Positions 46,427 to 63,462 of a stretch of 64,000 bases of DNA are shown piece after piece (the first letter of the stretch is position 1; each line of letters starts with the position of its first letter). The stretch spans positions 62,001 to 126,000 of the forward strand of contig NZ_JAAGOA010000005.1 of assembly GCF_010550675.1 (NCBI RefSeq), in the 5' to 3' direction. A program made the translations under genes and the position numbers. The notes below the pieces were generated by a model. That model was not told where the DNA came from, did no database searches, and saw nothing but the letters and a program-made list of their open reading frames with translations. The DNA comes from Phytoactinopolyspora halotolerans (lineage in GTDB: Bacteria > Actinomycetota > Actinomycetes > Jiangellales > Jiangellaceae).

Positions 46427-48532
46427 TTACTCTCCTCGAGCTTTCTTGATGATCTCTTCCGCCACGTTCTTCGGAACCTCGGCGTAAGAGTCGAACTGCA
46501 TCGAGTAGTTCGCCCGACCCTGGGTCTTGCTGCGGAGGTCACCGACATAGCCGAACATCTCCGACAGCGGGACCAGCGCCTTGATGACGCGCTGGCCAGC
46601 ACGCTCCTCCATGGCTTGAACTTGACCACGGCGGGAGTTGATGTCGCCGATGACGTCACCCATGTACTCCTCGGGCGTCGACACCTCTACGGCGAACATC
46701 GGCTCGAGCAGCACGGGATCAGCCCGTCGAGCGGCCTCCTTGAAGGCCATCGAGCCTGCGATCTTGAAGGCCAGCTCCGACGAGTCGACGTCGTGGTAGG
46801 CGCCGTCCTGAAGCGTCACCTTGACGTCGACCAGCGGGTAACCGGCGACGACACCGAATTCCATCGCTTCCTGGCAGCCCTCGTCCACCGCCGGGATGTA
46901 CTCGCGCGGGATCCGGCCACCGGTGATGTTGTTGACGAACTCGTAGCCGCCGTCACCCTCGCCACCGGTGGGCTCGATGTCGATGATCACCCGACCGAAC
47001 TGACCGGAGCCGCCGGTCTGCTTCTTGTGGGTGTACTCGATCTTCTCCACCTTGCGGCGGATGGTCTCCCGGTACGCCACCTGCGGCTTACCGACGTTCG
47101 CCTCGACCTTGAACTCACGCTTCATCCGGTCGACCAGCACCTCGAGGTGCAGCTCGCCCATCCCGGAGATCACGGTCTGCCCGGTCTCTTCGTCCGTGCG
47201 CACCTGGAACGTCGGGTCCTCCTCGGCCAGCCGCTGGATAGCCGTGGAGAGCTTGTCCTGATCACTCTTGGTCTTCGGCTCGATCGCCACGTGGATCACC
47301 GGCGCCGGGAACTTCATCGACTCCAGGATCACCGGGTTCTGCGAGTCCGACAGCGTGTCGCCGGTCGTGGTGTTCTTCAACCCCATGACGGCGACGATCT
47401 GCCCGGCGCTGGCCTTCTCGATCTCCTCACGCTTGTTCGCGTGCATCCGGTAGATCTTGCCGATGCGCTCACGGTGTCCCTTGGTGCTGTTCAGTACCTG
47501 GGTACCCGTGGTCAACGTGCCGGAGTAGACCCGCAGGAAGGTGAGCTTTCCGAGGTGTGGGTCCGACATGATCTTGAACGCCAGCGTGGACAGCGGAGCG
47601 TCCTCATCCGGGTCACGAGTGATGATCTCTTCCTCGTTGCCCACCGGGTGTCCCTCGACCGCGCCCGCGTCGAGCGGCGACGGGAGGTAGCGGATGACCG
47701 CATCGAGCATCGGCTGGACGCCCTTGTTCTTGAACGCCGAACCGCACAGCACCGGAGTGATCGCGTTGTTGATGGTGGCGCGCCGGATGGCGGCGATCAG
47801 CTCTTCCTCCGAGGGCTCCTTGCCCTCCAGGTAGAGCTCCATCATCGCGTCGTCGTTCTCCGCGATGGTCTCCAGCAGCTTGTCCCGGTACTCGGCCGCC
47901 GCCTCGGTGTGGGTGTCCGGGATGTCGACGGTGTCGTACATCTCACCCAGCGGCGTCTCGGCAGACCAGATCAGCGCCTTCATGCCGACCAGGTCCACCA
48001 GACCACGGAAGTCGGCCTCGGCGCCGATCGGCAGCTGCAGGACGAGCGGGGTGGCGTTCAGCCGGGACACGATCATGTCCACACAGCGATGGAACTCCGC
48101 CCCGGTGCGGTCGAGCTTGTTGACGAAACAGATCCGCGGGACGCCGTACTTGTCGGCCTGATGCCACACGGTCTCGGACTGCGGCTCGACGCCGGCCACG
48201 CCGTCGAATACGGCGACCGCTCCGTCCAGCACGCGCAGGTTCCGCTCGACCTCGACGGTGAAATCGACGTGACCCGGGGTGTCGATGATGTTGATGGTGT
48301 GGTCTTCCCACTGGCAGGTGGTAGCAGCCGAGGTGATGGTGATACCCCGCTCCTGCTCCTGCTCCATCCAGTCCATCGTGGCCGCGCCGTCGTGGACCTC
48401 ACCGATCTTGTAGTTGATACCGGTGTAGAAGAGAATCCGCTCGGTTGTTGTCGTCTTGCCCGCATCGATATGCGCCATGATCCCGATGTTGCGGACCTTG
48501 GCCAGGTCGATCGCGCGAAGGTCGGTCGCCAT
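46427..48532 (-). CDS. fusA: Elongation factor G
   Basis: 701 residues. AHIDAGKT (20-27), switch [22 protein letters not shown] and [10 protein letters not shown] form the GTPase. Domains III-V are complete ([15 protein letters not shown], ending [19 protein letters not shown]). It drives translocation. It lies 38 bp after rpsG. Confidence 0.99.
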   Translation of the reverse strand: MATDLRAIDLAKVRNIGIMAHIDAGKTTTTERILFYTGINYKIGEVHDGAATMDWMEQEQERGITITSAATTCQWEDHTINIIDTPGHVDFTVEVERNLRVLDGAVAVFDGVAGVEPQSETVWHQADKYGVPRICFVNKLDRTGAEFHRCVDMIVSRLNATPLVLQLPIGAEADFRGLVDLVGMKALIWSAETPLGEMYDTVDIPDTHTEAAAEYRDKLLETIAENDDAMMELYLEGKEPSEEELIAAIRRATINNAITPVLCGSAFKNKGVQPMLDAVIRYLPSPLDAGAVEGHPVGNEEEIITRDPDEDAPLSTLAFKIMSDPHLGKLTFLRVYSGTLTTGTQVLNSTKGHRERIGKIYRMHANKREEIEKASAGQIVAVMGLKNTTTGDTLSDSQNPVILESMKFPAPVIHVAIEPKTKSDQDKLSTAIQRLAEEDPTFQVRTDEETGQTVISGMGELHLEVLVDRMKREFKVEANVGKPQVAYRETIRRKVEKIEYTHKKQTGGSGQFGRVIIDIEPTGGEGDGGYEFVNNITGGRIPREYIPAVDEGCQEAMEFGVVAGYPLVDVKVTLQDGAYHDVDSSELAFKIAGSMAFKEAARRADPVLLEPMFAVEVSTPEEYMGDVIGDINSRRGQVQAMEERAGQRVIKALVPLSEMFGYVGDLRSKTQGRANYSMQFDSYAEVPKNVAEEIIKKARGE

Positions 48533-48570
48533 GTCTCGTATACGTCTTCCTGCGTCAGAGCCGAACGTGA

Positions 48571-49041
48571 CTACCAGCGGTAGTGGGCGAAGGCCTTGTT
48601 CGACTCGGCCATCTTGTGGGTGTCCTCACGACGCTTCACACTGGCTCCGAGGCCGTTCGAAGCGTCGAGAATCTCGTTCATCAGTCGTTCGGTCATCGTC
48701 TTCTCCCGCCGATCGCGCGCATAGCTGACCAGCCAGCGCAGCGCCAGCGTGGTGCTGCGGCCCGCACGCACCTCGACCGGGACCTGATAGGTGGCGCCAC
48801 CGACTCGCCGGCTGCGCACCTCCAGCGTCGGCTTGACGTTGTCCAGCGCGCGCTTGAGCGTCACCACCGGGTCGGTGCCGGTCTTCTCCCGGCAGCCCTC
48901 CAGGGCGCCGTGCACGATGCTCTCCGCGAGCGACTTCTTGCCGTCCACCAGCACCTTGTTCACCAGCTGGGTGACCAGGGGGGAGCCGTAAACGGGATCG
49001 ACGACGAGCGGTCGCTTCGGAGCGGGACCCTTACGAGGCAT
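48571..49041 (-). CDS. rpsG: 30S ribosomal protein S7
   Basis: 156 residues from ATG 49041 ([20 protein letters not shown]). [18 protein letters not shown] and [16 protein letters not shown] are hallmark segments. S7 nucleates the 30S head. The ATG overlaps the rpsL stop by one base. Confidence 0.98.
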   Translation of the reverse strand: MPRKGPAPKRPLVVDPVYGSPLVTQLVNKVLVDGKKSLAESIVHGALEGCREKTGTDPVVTLKRALDNVKPTLEVRSRRVGGATYQVPVEVRAGRSTTLALRWLVSYARDRREKTMTERLMNEILDASNGLGASVKRREDTHKMAESNKAFAHYRW

Positions 49042-49415
49042 CAGCTCTTCTCCTTCTTCGCGCCGTACCGGCTGCGCGCCTGCTTGCGGTTCTTCACGCC
49101 CTGGGTGTCGAGGGAGCCCCGGACGATCTTGTAACGAACACCGGGAAGGTCCCGGACCCGGCCCCCGCGGACCAGCACCATCGAGTGCTCCTGCAGGTTG
49201 TGACCGACGCCAGGGATGTACGCGGTGACCTCGATCTGGCTGGTCAGCTTCACGCGGGCAACCTTGCGCAGCGCCGAGTTCGGCTTCTTCGGCGTCGTCG
49301 TGTACACACGGGTGCACACACCGCGCCGCTGCGGACTGCCCTTGAGCGCGGGCGTCTTCTTCTTGGTGACCTTGTCCTGGCGGCCCTTGCGGACCAGCTG
49401 TTGGATCGTAGGCAC
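49041..49415 (-). CDS. rpsL: 30S ribosomal protein S12, Arg at position 88
   Basis: 124 residues from GTG 49415, with GGAGACGTA upstream. [18 protein letters not shown] and [18 protein letters not shown] are canonical and Lys43 is present. Position 88 is Arg ([15 protein letters not shown], codon CGG), where nearly all bacteria have Lys. Lys88Arg is a known streptomycin-resistance substitution in Mycobacterium tuberculosis. S12 controls decoding accuracy. It leads rpsL-rpsG-fusA-tuf. Confidence 0.97.
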   Translation of the reverse strand: MPTIQQLVRKGRQDKVTKKKTPALKGSPQRRGVCTRVYTTTPKKPNSALRKVARVKLTSQIEVTAYIPGVGHNLQEHSMVLVRGGRVRDLPGVRYKIVRGSLDTQGVKNRKQARSRYGAKKEKS

Positions 49416-49744
49416 TACGTCTCCGTCATCCTCGTACGTCAGCCCGGGCTGTCTCCCGGATTTGTCGGCTATTCGTATCGACCTGCCGACCCGGCGCACG
49501 GCGCCGGGAACCACCGAGGTCGTCGCGACCCCCGCGGTCGGGCGTGTCGCCCACCCCGGCACCCGCACCGCCCGGAACGGCCGACCGGTGTGGTTGATAC
49601 TCAACGCCCTGCTCGCCTTGGGCAAGCGAGGCGGCCTGGAGAACTCCAGGCACGAAGAAAGAGACTACCCTCCAGGGCAGCCCCAGGTCAAAGCGAAGGC
49701 GCACTATGACGCCCTCGCCTTGACCTTACCACGCCCCACCCTAG
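49416..49744 (-). promoter_or_regulatory. Promoter and structured leader of rpsL-rpsG-fusA-tuf
   Basis: A good promoter is at 49662-49691: -35 TTGACC (49686-49691), 18-bp spacer, -10 TAGTCT (49662-49667). It predicts a start near 49655 and a leader of about 240 nt. The leader contains GCCTGGAG-AA-CTCCAGGC (49634-49651), the 25-base box shared with the rpsJ leader (49526-49550), and CCCGGCGC-ACG-GCGCCGGG (49490-49508). No gene is seen. Confidence 0.55.
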
Positions 49745-49793
49745 TGATCATGAACATTAACCGTTCGCATAGCACGGCAAATGTTCATGATCA
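49745..49793. terminator. Hairpin after rpoC with TGATCATG outer stem
   Basis: TGATCATGAACATT (49745-49758) pairs perfectly with AATGTTCATGATCA (49780-49793), loop 21 nt. It lies 13 bases after the rpoC stop. The outer TGATCATG is shared with the hairpin at 2271-2360, although the inner stems differ. No U-tract. Confidence 0.7.
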
Positions 49794-49806
49794 TGGTGGA
49801 GGGGGG

Positions 49807-53718
<3,912 letters not shown>

Positions 53719-53872
53719 GTGAATCCTTCTCTCAGATCAGTCTGTTTTCGAAAGACGAGTTGTTCCGGGCCGCATCAGGATCCGGCCCGCGTGTCGCGCG
53801 AAGTGCCCGTGGATCCCGGCCGCATACGCCGCGTCGCGCCGCATGTCCGGCCGGGGAACCACCGCACACTCC

Positions 53873-57361
<3,489 letters not shown>

Positions 57362-57443
57362 ACGGTCGGATAAAGTCGATCAATGGGCTGCACGCAGACC
57401 CCTGCCCTGATCTACGACAGGACAGTGGACAGCGCAAAGTCGC

Positions 57444-57473
57444 AGTCTAGCCTACAAGGCTCACTGCTGTCGA
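57444..57473 (-). promoter_or_regulatory. Promoter candidates upstream of rpoB
   Basis: On the minus strand, -35 TCGACA (57468-57473) and -10 TAGACT (57444-57449) are 18 bp apart. A weaker second pair is TTGCGC (57432-57437) with TAGATC (57409-57414), spacer 17. Either would give rpoBC a transcript of its own besides read-through from rplJL. The 57362-57740 gap otherwise holds two hairpins and no gene. Confidence 0.5.
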
Positions 57474-57602
57474 GTGGCGGCCCATATCCGTTCCAGGACG
57501 CTCCCTATCGTGTCGTGACGCTGCAAGAAGGATCTCCCGGACGTATCGCTCACGTCAAGCTCGCCCCCTTCCGGCGCGTCGCGCTCCCCCACAGAAACAC
57601 CA

Positions 57603-57630
57603 GCGCCCGGCGACACGTGTCACCGGGCGC
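57603..57630 (-). terminator. Second stem-loop after rplL
   Basis: GCGCCCGG (57603-57610) pairs with CCGGGCGC (57623-57630), with a further GACA/TGTC pairing inside. On the minus strand TGGTGTTTCT follows, a weak T-rich stretch. Together with the element at 57649-57724 it forms a tandem barrier between rplL and rpoB. Confidence 0.6.
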
Positions 57631-57648
57631 CAGAGGCCTACCACACGA

Positions 57649-57724
57649 GGTGGGAAGGGACATTTCCCGGCCAGACTAGGCTCGCGCATCGGCGCGGGCG
57701 AGGCAGGGAAGTGTCCCTTCCCAC
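57649..57724. repeat. Structured double-hairpin element, copy B (downstream of rplL)
   Basis: Arms 57650-57668 and 57706-57724 pair over 19 bp with one T-G wobble (left arm begins GTGGGAAGGGACATTTCCC). Three more pairs follow after a mismatch. Inside is CTCGCGC-ATCG-GCGCGGG (57681-57698). It is the relative of copy A at 31892-31998, sharing TAGGC, the TCG loop and the purine-rich outer stem. It lies 16 bases after the rplL stop. Confidence 0.75.
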
Positions 57725-57740
57725 TGATCGAGCGAACGGC

Positions 57741-58133
57741 TTACTTGACGGTGATGGTGGCGCCGGCGCCCTCGAGGGCTTCCTTCGCCTTGTCGGCCGT
57801 CTCCTTGTTGACCTTCTCCAGCAGCGGCTTCGGAGCGCCCTCGACCAGGTCCTTGGCCTCCTTCAGGCCGAGTGAGGTCAGACCACGGACCTCCTTGATG
57901 ACCTGAATCTTCTTGTCGCCGGCGGACTCCAGGATGACGTCGAACTCATCCTGCTCGACCGCGGCCTCGGCCTCGCCGCCGCCCGCCGCGGGGGCGGCGC
58001 CGGCCGCCACGGCCACCGGGGCCGCGGCGGTGACCTCGAAGGTCTCCTCGAACTTCTTCACGAACTCAGAGAGCTCGATCAGGGACATCTCCTTGAACGC
58101 ATCCAGGAGCTCATCGGTGCTGAGCTTCGCCAT
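57741..58133 (-). CDS. rplL: 50S ribosomal protein L7/L12
   Basis: 130 residues from ATG 58133 ([20 protein letters not shown]). An Ala/Pro/Gly hinge separates the dimerisation domain from the C-terminal factor-recruiting domain ([33 protein letters not shown]). It forms the stalk with L10. Two stem-loops follow before rpoB. Confidence 0.98.
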   Translation of the reverse strand: MAKLSTDELLDAFKEMSLIELSEFVKKFEETFEVTAAAPVAVAAGAAPAAGGGEAEAAVEQDEFDVILESAGDKKIQVIKEVRGLTSLGLKEAKDLVEGAPKPLLEKVNKETADKAKEALEGAGATITVK

Positions 58134-58201
58134 GGTGGCGGTTCCTTTCTCGTGTTCGGCGTGGTGCCGGGGGTGGGGTATGGGTGGGTGTGAGACTTCG
58201 C

Positions 58202-58735
58202 TCACTCGGCAGCGTCGCCGCCGGCCTCGACCTTCTGCCGGAGCGCGTCGATCGCCCTCGCCGTCTGCGACAGCGGTGCCGCGAACAGCGAAACGGCGTT
58301 CTGCATGGACGCCTTCATCGCGCCCGCCATCTTGGCGAGCAGAACCTCACGCGACTCGAGATCGGCGAGCTTCTTGATGTCATCCGATGTCATCGGGGCG
58401 CCCTCGAACAGGCCACCCTTCACGGTGAGCACCGGATGAGTCTTGGCGAAGTCACGCAGCCCCTTGGCCACCTCGACCGCGTCACCCTTGACGAAGGCGA
58501 TGGCCGACGGACCGACGAGGTGCTCGTCCAGTCCTTCGATCCCCGCTTCCTTGGCGGCGAGCTTGGTCAGCGTGTTCTTCACTACGGCGTACGACGCGTT
58601 CCCGCTGAGCGATCGACGGAGCTCGGTGATCTCTTTGACCGAGAGACCGCGATACTCGGTCAGCACGACGGCAGAGGAGGTACGGAACTCCTCGGCCAGT
58701 TCGGCGACCGCGGCTGCCTTGTCAGGCCTCGCCAT
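58202..58735 (-). CDS. rplJ: 50S ribosomal protein L10
   Basis: 177 residues from ATG 58735, with AAGGAGT upstream ([17 protein letters not shown]). [20 protein letters not shown] is typical, and the C-terminal helix binds L12 dimers. The longer open frame to 58843 reads into the leader terminator and is rejected. L10 probably represses its own mRNA through the leader at 58820-58962. Confidence 0.98.
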   Translation of the reverse strand: MARPDKAAAVAELAEEFRTSSAVVLTEYRGLSVKEITELRRSLSGNASYAVVKNTLTKLAAKEAGIEGLDEHLVGPSAIAFVKGDAVEVAKGLRDFAKTHPVLTVKGGLFEGAPMTSDDIKKLADLESREVLLAKMAGAMKASMQNAVSLFAAPLSQTARAIDALRQKVEAGGDAAE

Positions 58736-58819
58736 GGGACTCCTTATGACGCACGGACGGGGTTTGTCATCACCGCAGACCGCCCGTCGGGCACTCGGGT
58801 CCCGTCGGATCCACACCAC

Positions 58820-58962
58820 AAAAAACGCCCCGGCGCAGGGCACGGGGCGTCGGCCGTGTCATCAAGCACAGCCGTCGTCACACATACACCTGCGCGGGCC
58901 GCCCACGTATGTGGAACCTTCGTCACGCCTTACGGCGCGAGACCGGCGGTCTTCGGCAACGA
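58820..58962 (-). ncRNA. L10 (rplJ) leader with attenuator
   Basis: The minus-strand leader begins near 58959 with TTGCCGAAGACCGCCGGTC and contains GAAGGTTCC and a CCGCGCAGGTG segment, all features I associate with the rplJ autoregulatory leader (Rfam L10_leader). It ends in an intrinsic terminator: ACGCCCCG (58825-58832) pairs with CGGGGCGT (58843-58850), with T6 on the minus strand (58820-58825). The terminator lies about 85 bp before rplJ, suggesting L10-L12-dependent attenuation. Confidence 0.7.
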
Positions 58963-58965
58963 CTA

Positions 58966-58995
58966 ATCTTACGGGCACATCCCGCCCATCGCCAA
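58966..58995 (-). promoter_or_regulatory. Promoter of rplJ-rplL
   Basis: -35 TTGGCG (58990-58995), 18-bp spacer, -10 TAAGAT (58966-58971) on the minus strand. It predicts a start near 58959, a few bases before the first conserved leader element. It resembles the infA promoter at 29126-29155. Confidence 0.65.
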
Positions 58996-59077
58996 ACCGT
59001 CGTCGTCGCTCGTGCCCGTCGTCGAGATGCGAGAGACGAGGAGAGGAATCTTCCAGCCGCGTCTGGCTCTCCCAGCC

Positions 59078-60853
59078 TTACCAGAGCCGGTCCTCGTCCT
59101 CCATGTCGAACGACTGCACCATCTCGCGCAACTGGTCCAGCTTGTCCTCGGACCAGTCCCGTTCCGGCGGTGCCACCATGAGCCAGGCGTCGACGAGCTC
59201 TCCGCCGTAGTTGTGCGCGTGCCCCACCGGCATCAGCGCCGACACCGCCATGTCCGCCGTCAGCTGCCAGAACGTGACGAACGGATACCAGTTGAAGTGC
59301 GGCAGCACATCCGGTCCGCGCTCCTCGCGCATCCAATCAGGCCGCGACCAGATCAGCTCGGGCGACCAGAACGCGACCGGATCCGAGGAGTGCTGCAGGA
59401 AGAGTACCCGTGGGTGTCGCCAGCCGGAGGTGTCCAACGGCTCCTGCCAGCCACCCCAGAAGCGGACCGTCTCGCCGCCTTGATACGACGGCAGCCGTTC
59501 CGGCGATCCCGGGTCCCGGTTCTCGGTGAACTCCTCGCGGAACGGATGCCAGTCCGGCGATCCTACCCAGAGCGCACCGTCCACCTCGCTGGTCAGCTCA
59601 TCCAGATCGTCGAACGCGGCCGCGCTGCCCACCGCGCCGAAGCTCTCACCGTAGACGATGAGTTCGGGCCTGGAGTCGCTGTCCAGCCTGGACCAATGCT
59701 CGTGGACCGCGTCGAACAGTTCCTGCCCGGCGATATCGACCTGTTCACGTTCAGCCAGGAACGACAGCCAGCTGGGCAGGTACGAATACTGCATCGACAC
59801 GATCGCCGTGTCGCCGTTGTACAGATACTCGAGCGCGTCGGCGGCCGCGCCGTCCACCCAGCCGGTCCCGGTCGCCGTCACCACCACGAGCACGTCGCGG
59901 TCGAAACCGCCGGCCCGCTCCAGTTCGCGAACCGCCAGCGACGCCTGTCCGGCCGGCGTCTCCGCGGATTCGGTCCCCACATAGGTGCGGACCGGATCCA
60001 GCGCAGGCCGTCCGCTGAACGCCTCGATCTCCTCCGCGTCGGGGCCTTCCGCGATGAACTCACGGCCCTTGCGTCCAAGCGATTCCCAGCTGACCAAAGA
60101 ACCCGGCCCGCCCGAGTGCGTGCCGATGTCCGGTGGACGTTCACCCGCGATCGTCTCCTGGTTGACCGCAGCGAACGCGCTGTTCGCCACGGACAGCATC
60201 CACGGATAGAACAACCCGGTCCAGGACCAGATCACAATTCCGGCCACCAGGACGGCGGACACCACGACGGCGAGTTGTACCGGTATCCATCGGGCCAGAA
60301 AGGCACCCAGGCGGCGAGAGGCGCCACGCAACACCCGGCCGACGGCGAGGAAACCGATGAACAGCAAGAAGGCGACGAGCAGGATGAGCACGTAGTGGTA
60401 CAGCCGCGGGCTGTCCACGTCCATCAGCTCGCGCAGATCACTCTGCCAACGCGCCGAACCGGCCATATACCAGGCCGCCGACAACGTAGCGGCGACGCCG
60501 AACACGGACCAGCCCGTCGCCACGGTCTGCCGGGACAGCGGCCGGCCACGACGAGCCCTCCGCACGATCAGCCGCGCCAGGACACCGATCAACGCGCCGA
60601 TGGCGTAACCGACGGTGGCCGTCACGCCGGTCACCAGGGCTTGGTAATACCACGTGCGCGGCAACAACGACGGAGTAAGCGACCAGCAGAAGAAGAACGT
60701 CCCGACCAGCGATCCGGTGAAATCCAGCCGCAGCCAGCCGATGAGCCGTCCCAGCACCGGCACCCGCCGTACCGCGGCCATCCGACGTTGCACGGCGGGC
60801 AGCCGACGGCGAAGCGGCGCGGAGCGCTCGACCAGGGTGGCCATCACCGACAT
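59078..60853 (-). CDS. Membrane-anchored alpha/beta hydrolase (Abhydrolase_9 family)
   Basis: 591 residues. The N-terminal half has five or so membrane helices (about 50-220; TGSLVGTFFFCWSLTPSLLP). The C-terminal half is an alpha/beta hydrolase with nucleophile Ser404 in YGESFGAVGS, Asp491 in HSSDPVAFW and His545 or His547 in VGHAHNYGG. This matches the actinobacterial Abhydrolase_9 family (formerly DUF2319), which has unknown substrates; lipid or cell-envelope esters are plausible. It is inserted between rplA and rplJ, after a strong terminator. Confidence 0.88.
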   Translation of the reverse strand: MSVMATLVERSAPLRRRLPAVQRRMAAVRRVPVLGRLIGWLRLDFTGSLVGTFFFCWSLTPSLLPRTWYYQALVTGVTATVGYAIGALIGVLARLIVRRARRGRPLSRQTVATGWSVFGVAATLSAAWYMAGSARWQSDLRELMDVDSPRLYHYVLILLVAFLLFIGFLAVGRVLRGASRRLGAFLARWIPVQLAVVVSAVLVAGIVIWSWTGLFYPWMLSVANSAFAAVNQETIAGERPPDIGTHSGGPGSLVSWESLGRKGREFIAEGPDAEEIEAFSGRPALDPVRTYVGTESAETPAGQASLAVRELERAGGFDRDVLVVVTATGTGWVDGAAADALEYLYNGDTAIVSMQYSYLPSWLSFLAEREQVDIAGQELFDAVHEHWSRLDSDSRPELIVYGESFGAVGSAAAFDDLDELTSEVDGALWVGSPDWHPFREEFTENRDPGSPERLPSYQGGETVRFWGGWQEPLDTSGWRHPRVLFLQHSSDPVAFWSPELIWSRPDWMREERGPDVLPHFNWYPFVTFWQLTADMAVSALMPVGHAHNYGGELVDAWLMVAPPERDWSEDKLDQLREMVQSFDMEDEDRLW

Positions 60854-60873
60854 CGCCGCGTATCCCCGCTTAA

Positions 60874-60919
60874 CGATCCAGCCGCGACATCCGTCCTCGA
60901 CGGCGCCGCGGCTGGATCG
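60874..60919 (-). terminator. Long-stem terminator after rplA
   Basis: CGATCCAGCCGCG (60874-60886) and CGCGGCTGGATCG (60907-60919) form a perfect 13-bp stem. The 20-nt loop contains CCGTC-CTC-GACGG, a second small stem. It starts seven bases after the rplA stop and ends 20 bp before the hydrolase ATG. It probably ends the secE-rplA transcript. Confidence 0.75.
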
Positions 60920-60925
60920 GATCTG

Positions 60926-61636
60926 TCATGCCCGCGCAGACTCAGCCGCGCGAATCTTGCTCGGGTCGACCGGAACGCCGGGACCCATGGTGGAGGTCAG
61001 CGTCGCCTTCTTGATGTAGCGACCCTTCGACGACGACGGCTTCAGACGGTTGATCTCGTCCAGCGCCGCGGAGTAGTTCTCCAGCAGCGCGTCTTCCGTG
61101 AACGACGTCTTTCCGATGATGAAGTGCAGGTTGGCATGGCGGTCCACCCTGAACTCGATCTTTCCGCCCTTGATGTCGGAAACGGCCTTCGCGACGTCAA
61201 CGGTGACGGTTCCGGTCTTCGGGTTCGGCATCAGGCCACGCGGACCGAGCACTCGTCCAAGGCGTCCGACCTTGCCCATCAGATCCGGTGTGGCAACCAC
61301 CGCGTCGAAGTCCAGGCGCCCACCCTGAACCTCTTCGATGAGTTCGTCCCCGCCGACGATATCCGCACCGGCATCGGTCGCTTCCTGCGCCTTCGGCCCC
61401 ACGGCGAAGACCAGGACCCGAGCGGTCTTGCCGGTGCCGTGCGGCAGGTTGACGGTGCCGCGAACCATCTCGTCCGCCTTGCGGGGGTCGACGCCCAGCC
61501 GCAGAGCAACCTCGACGGTCGCGTCATACTTCGTGGAGCTGGTCTCCTTGACCAGCTGGACCGCCTCGGCAGCCGAGTAGAGCCGGCTCCGGTCGATCTT
61601 CTCAGCTGCGGCGCGGTACGCCTTGCTGCGCTTCAT
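60926..61636 (-). CDS. rplA: 50S ribosomal protein L1
   Basis: 236 residues. [20 protein letters not shown] and [15 protein letters not shown] are hallmarks. It forms the L1 stalk that moves deacylated tRNA to the E site. In enterobacteria L1 represses rplKA translation. A 105-bp gap separates it from rplK. Confidence 0.98.
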   Translation of the reverse strand: MKRSKAYRAAAEKIDRSRLYSAAEAVQLVKETSSTKYDATVEVALRLGVDPRKADEMVRGTVNLPHGTGKTARVLVFAVGPKAQEATDAGADIVGGDELIEEVQGGRLDFDAVVATPDLMGKVGRLGRVLGPRGLMPNPKTGTVTVDVAKAVSDIKGGKIEFRVDRHANLHFIIGKTSFTEDALLENYSAALDEINRLKPSSSKGRYIKKATLTSTMGPGVPVDPSKIRAAESARA

Positions 61637-61741
61637 GTTCTCTCTCCTCGCTATGGTTCAGGAGTCGTGGTACGGGCCAGCGCTGCCCTTCCACATGTCT
61701 CACGTCGCCCGCTGTACAGCTCTCGCTGCCGGGCCTGGGTT

Positions 61742-62170
61742 CTACTGGACGTTGACGCCCATCTGACGGGCCGTGCCGGCGATGATCTTCTCCGCCGAGT
61801 CCAAGTCATTGGCGTTGAGGTCCGGCATCTTCTGCTCGGCGATGGCGCGCACCTGGTCACGCGTGATGGTAGCGACCTTCGCACGGTGCGGCTCACCGGA
61901 GCCCTTCTCGACACCGGCGGCCTTGAGGATGAGCTTCGCCGCCGGCGGCGTCTTGGTGACGAACGTGAACGACCGGTCTTCGTACACGGTGATCTCGACC
62001 GGTACCACGTCGCCCCGCTGGGCCTCGGTGGCGGCGTTGTACGCCTTGCAGAACTCCATGATGTTGACGCCGTGCTGACCCAATGCGGGTCCCACCGGCG
62101 GCGCGGGCGTCGCCTGACCGGCCTGAATCTGGAGCTTGATCAGGCCTGCGACTTTCTTTTTCGCGGGCAT
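61742..62170 (-). CDS. rplK: 50S ribosomal protein L11
   Basis: 142 residues ([39 protein letters not shown]). Pro and Gly residues of the thiostrepton-binding N-terminal domain are all present. L11 is required for RelA activation by stalled ribosomes. Confidence 0.98.
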   Translation of the reverse strand: MPAKKKVAGLIKLQIQAGQATPAPPVGPALGQHGVNIMEFCKAYNAATEAQRGDVVPVEITVYEDRSFTFVTKTPPAAKLILKAAGVEKGSGEPHRAKVATITRDQVRAIAEQKMPDLNANDLDSAEKIIAGTARQMGVNVQ

Positions 62171-62242
62171 CTTTCCTCGGGTCCTCGTCGTTCCTTGTGG
62201 TTGGTGATCGGGTGGGCGTCAGCCGCGAGCGCGGCCGATTGA

Positions 62243-62260
62243 CCTCCGGCTGTGCGGAGG
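62243..62260 (-). other. Stem-loop adjoining the nusG stop
   Basis: CCTCCG-GCTGTG-CGGAGG, a perfect 6-bp stem, lies directly after the nusG stop codon (62261-62263). It may be a partial terminator or processing site before rplK. Confidence 0.4.
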
Positions 62261-62992
62261 CTAGAGCTTCTGGATCTGGTTGAACGACAGTTCGACGGGC
62301 GTCTCTCTGCCGAAGATCTCAACCAGGCCCTTCACCTTCTGCGAGTCGACATTGATCTCGTTGATGGTGGCGTGCAGCGTCGCGAACGGGCCGTCCACGA
62401 CCATGACGGAGTCGCCCACCTGGAAGTCGACGACCTCCACCTGTTTCTTCTCCTCCGTCTGCACGACCGGCTCCTCGAACTCCGGCGCCAGCCAGCGCTC
62501 CACCTCATCGAGGCTGAGCGGCAACGGCTGGTTCCCATGGCCGACGAAGCCGGTGACGGCCGGGGTGTGCCGGACGGCTGCCCACGACTCGTCGGACATG
62601 TCCATCCGGACGAGCACGTAGCCCGGGAATCGGTTGCGCTTCACCATCTTGCGCTGACCGCCCTTGATCTCGGCGACCTCTTCCTGCGGCACCACGACCT
62701 CGAAGATCTGCTCCTCCATGTTGAGGCTGGTGATGCGGTTCTCGAGGTTCACCCGGACGCGGTTCTCCATCCCGGAGTACGTCTGGATCACGTACCAGTC
62801 ACCGGGCTTGGCACGCAGCACTCGACGGAACTCCTCGAGCGGGTCGATCCGCTCCTCCGCCTCCGGCTGGGCCTCGGACGTGACCTCGTCAGACGCGGCG
62901 GCCTGCTCTTCCTGGCCGGCGTCCTCGGTCGGTTCTTCGTCCACGGTGGGCTCGGCGGCTGCGTCGTCGACGGGCGCGTACTGATCGGACAC
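62261..62992 (-). CDS. nusG: Transcription termination/antitermination factor NusG
   Basis: 243 residues. The first about 60 residues are an acidic low-complexity extension typical of actinobacteria. The NGN domain follows ([35 protein letters not shown]), then a KOW domain ([20 protein letters not shown]). It binds RNA polymerase and couples it to S10 or Rho. It lies 43 bp after secE. Confidence 0.98.
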   Translation of the reverse strand: MSDQYAPVDDAAAEPTVDEEPTEDAGQEEQAAASDEVTSEAQPEAEERIDPLEEFRRVLRAKPGDWYVIQTYSGMENRVRVNLENRITSLNMEEQIFEVVVPQEEVAEIKGGQRKMVKRNRFPGYVLVRMDMSDESWAAVRHTPAVTGFVGHGNQPLPLSLDEVERWLAPEFEEPVVQTEEKKQVEVVDFQVGDSVMVVDGPFATLHATINEINVDSQKVKGLVEIFGRETPVELSFNQIQKL

Positions 62993-63035
62993 GGTACGGA
63001 CTTCTTCCTCCTGGTAGCTGCTGCGCGTGGCGGGC

Positions 63036-63284
63036 TTAGCCGAAGATCTCCAGCATCAGCCAGCCGAAGCCCAGATCGAGCAGGGAGACGATGGTGATCA
63101 TGATCGCGACGAACACCAGCACGACGGCCGTGTAGGTCACCAGCTGACGCCGGGTCGGGTAGACAACCTTGCGAAGCTCGGCCACGACTTGCCGGACCCA
63201 CAGCGACAACCGTGCGATCGGTCCACGCCGCCGTGGCTGGCGCGGACGATCCGGCGTCGCGGTCTGGCCGCTCGTCTCCGTCAC
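63036..63284 (-). CDS. secE: Preprotein translocase subunit SecE
   Basis: 82 residues, the short one-helix form with a basic N-terminal arm ([19 protein letters not shown], then one membrane helix at about 52-72). It stabilises SecY (33455-34768). A tRNA-Trp gene is 106 bp upstream, as in many actinobacteria, and the two are probably co-transcribed. Confidence 0.96.
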   Translation of the reverse strand: MTETSGQTATPDRPRQPRRRGPIARLSLWVRQVVAELRKVVYPTRRQLVTYTAVVLVFVAIMITIVSLLDLGFGWLMLEIFG

Positions 63285-63390
63285 TTGCTACCTCACTTGG
63301 TCATATTTCCCGCCGCCCATGCAGACGGCGTGGTCGCCATGGCCACACACGCGTCGTTGCCCGCAGGGGACATCAACCGCGGTGACCAGC

Positions 63391-63462
63391 AGGGCAGGAG
63401 GGACTCGAACCCCCAACCCCCGGTTTTGGAGACCGGTGCTCTGCCAATTGAGCTACTGCCCT
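63391..63462 (-). tRNA. tRNA-Trp (anticodon CCA)
   Basis: 72 nt on the minus strand. Acceptor stem AGGGCAG pairs with CTGCCCT, D-stem GCTC/GAGC, anticodon stem CCGGT/ACCGG with loop CTCCAAA giving anticodon CCA, T-arm GGGGG-TTCGAGT-CCCTC. The terminal CCA is not encoded. TATGGT (63487-63492, minus strand) about 25 bp upstream is a possible -10. Confidence 0.95.

Noticed and set aside
46256-48583. 775-codon plus-strand open frame opposite fusA
   Set aside because: It mirrors the fusA gene in high-GC DNA; composition (Leu/Val/Asp/Arg/His) is typical of antisense frames and there is no ribosome site.
57383-57679. 98-codon open frame between rpoB and rplL
   Set aside because: It overlaps the rpoB promoters and two hairpins, has no ribosome site, and its sequence resembles no protein.
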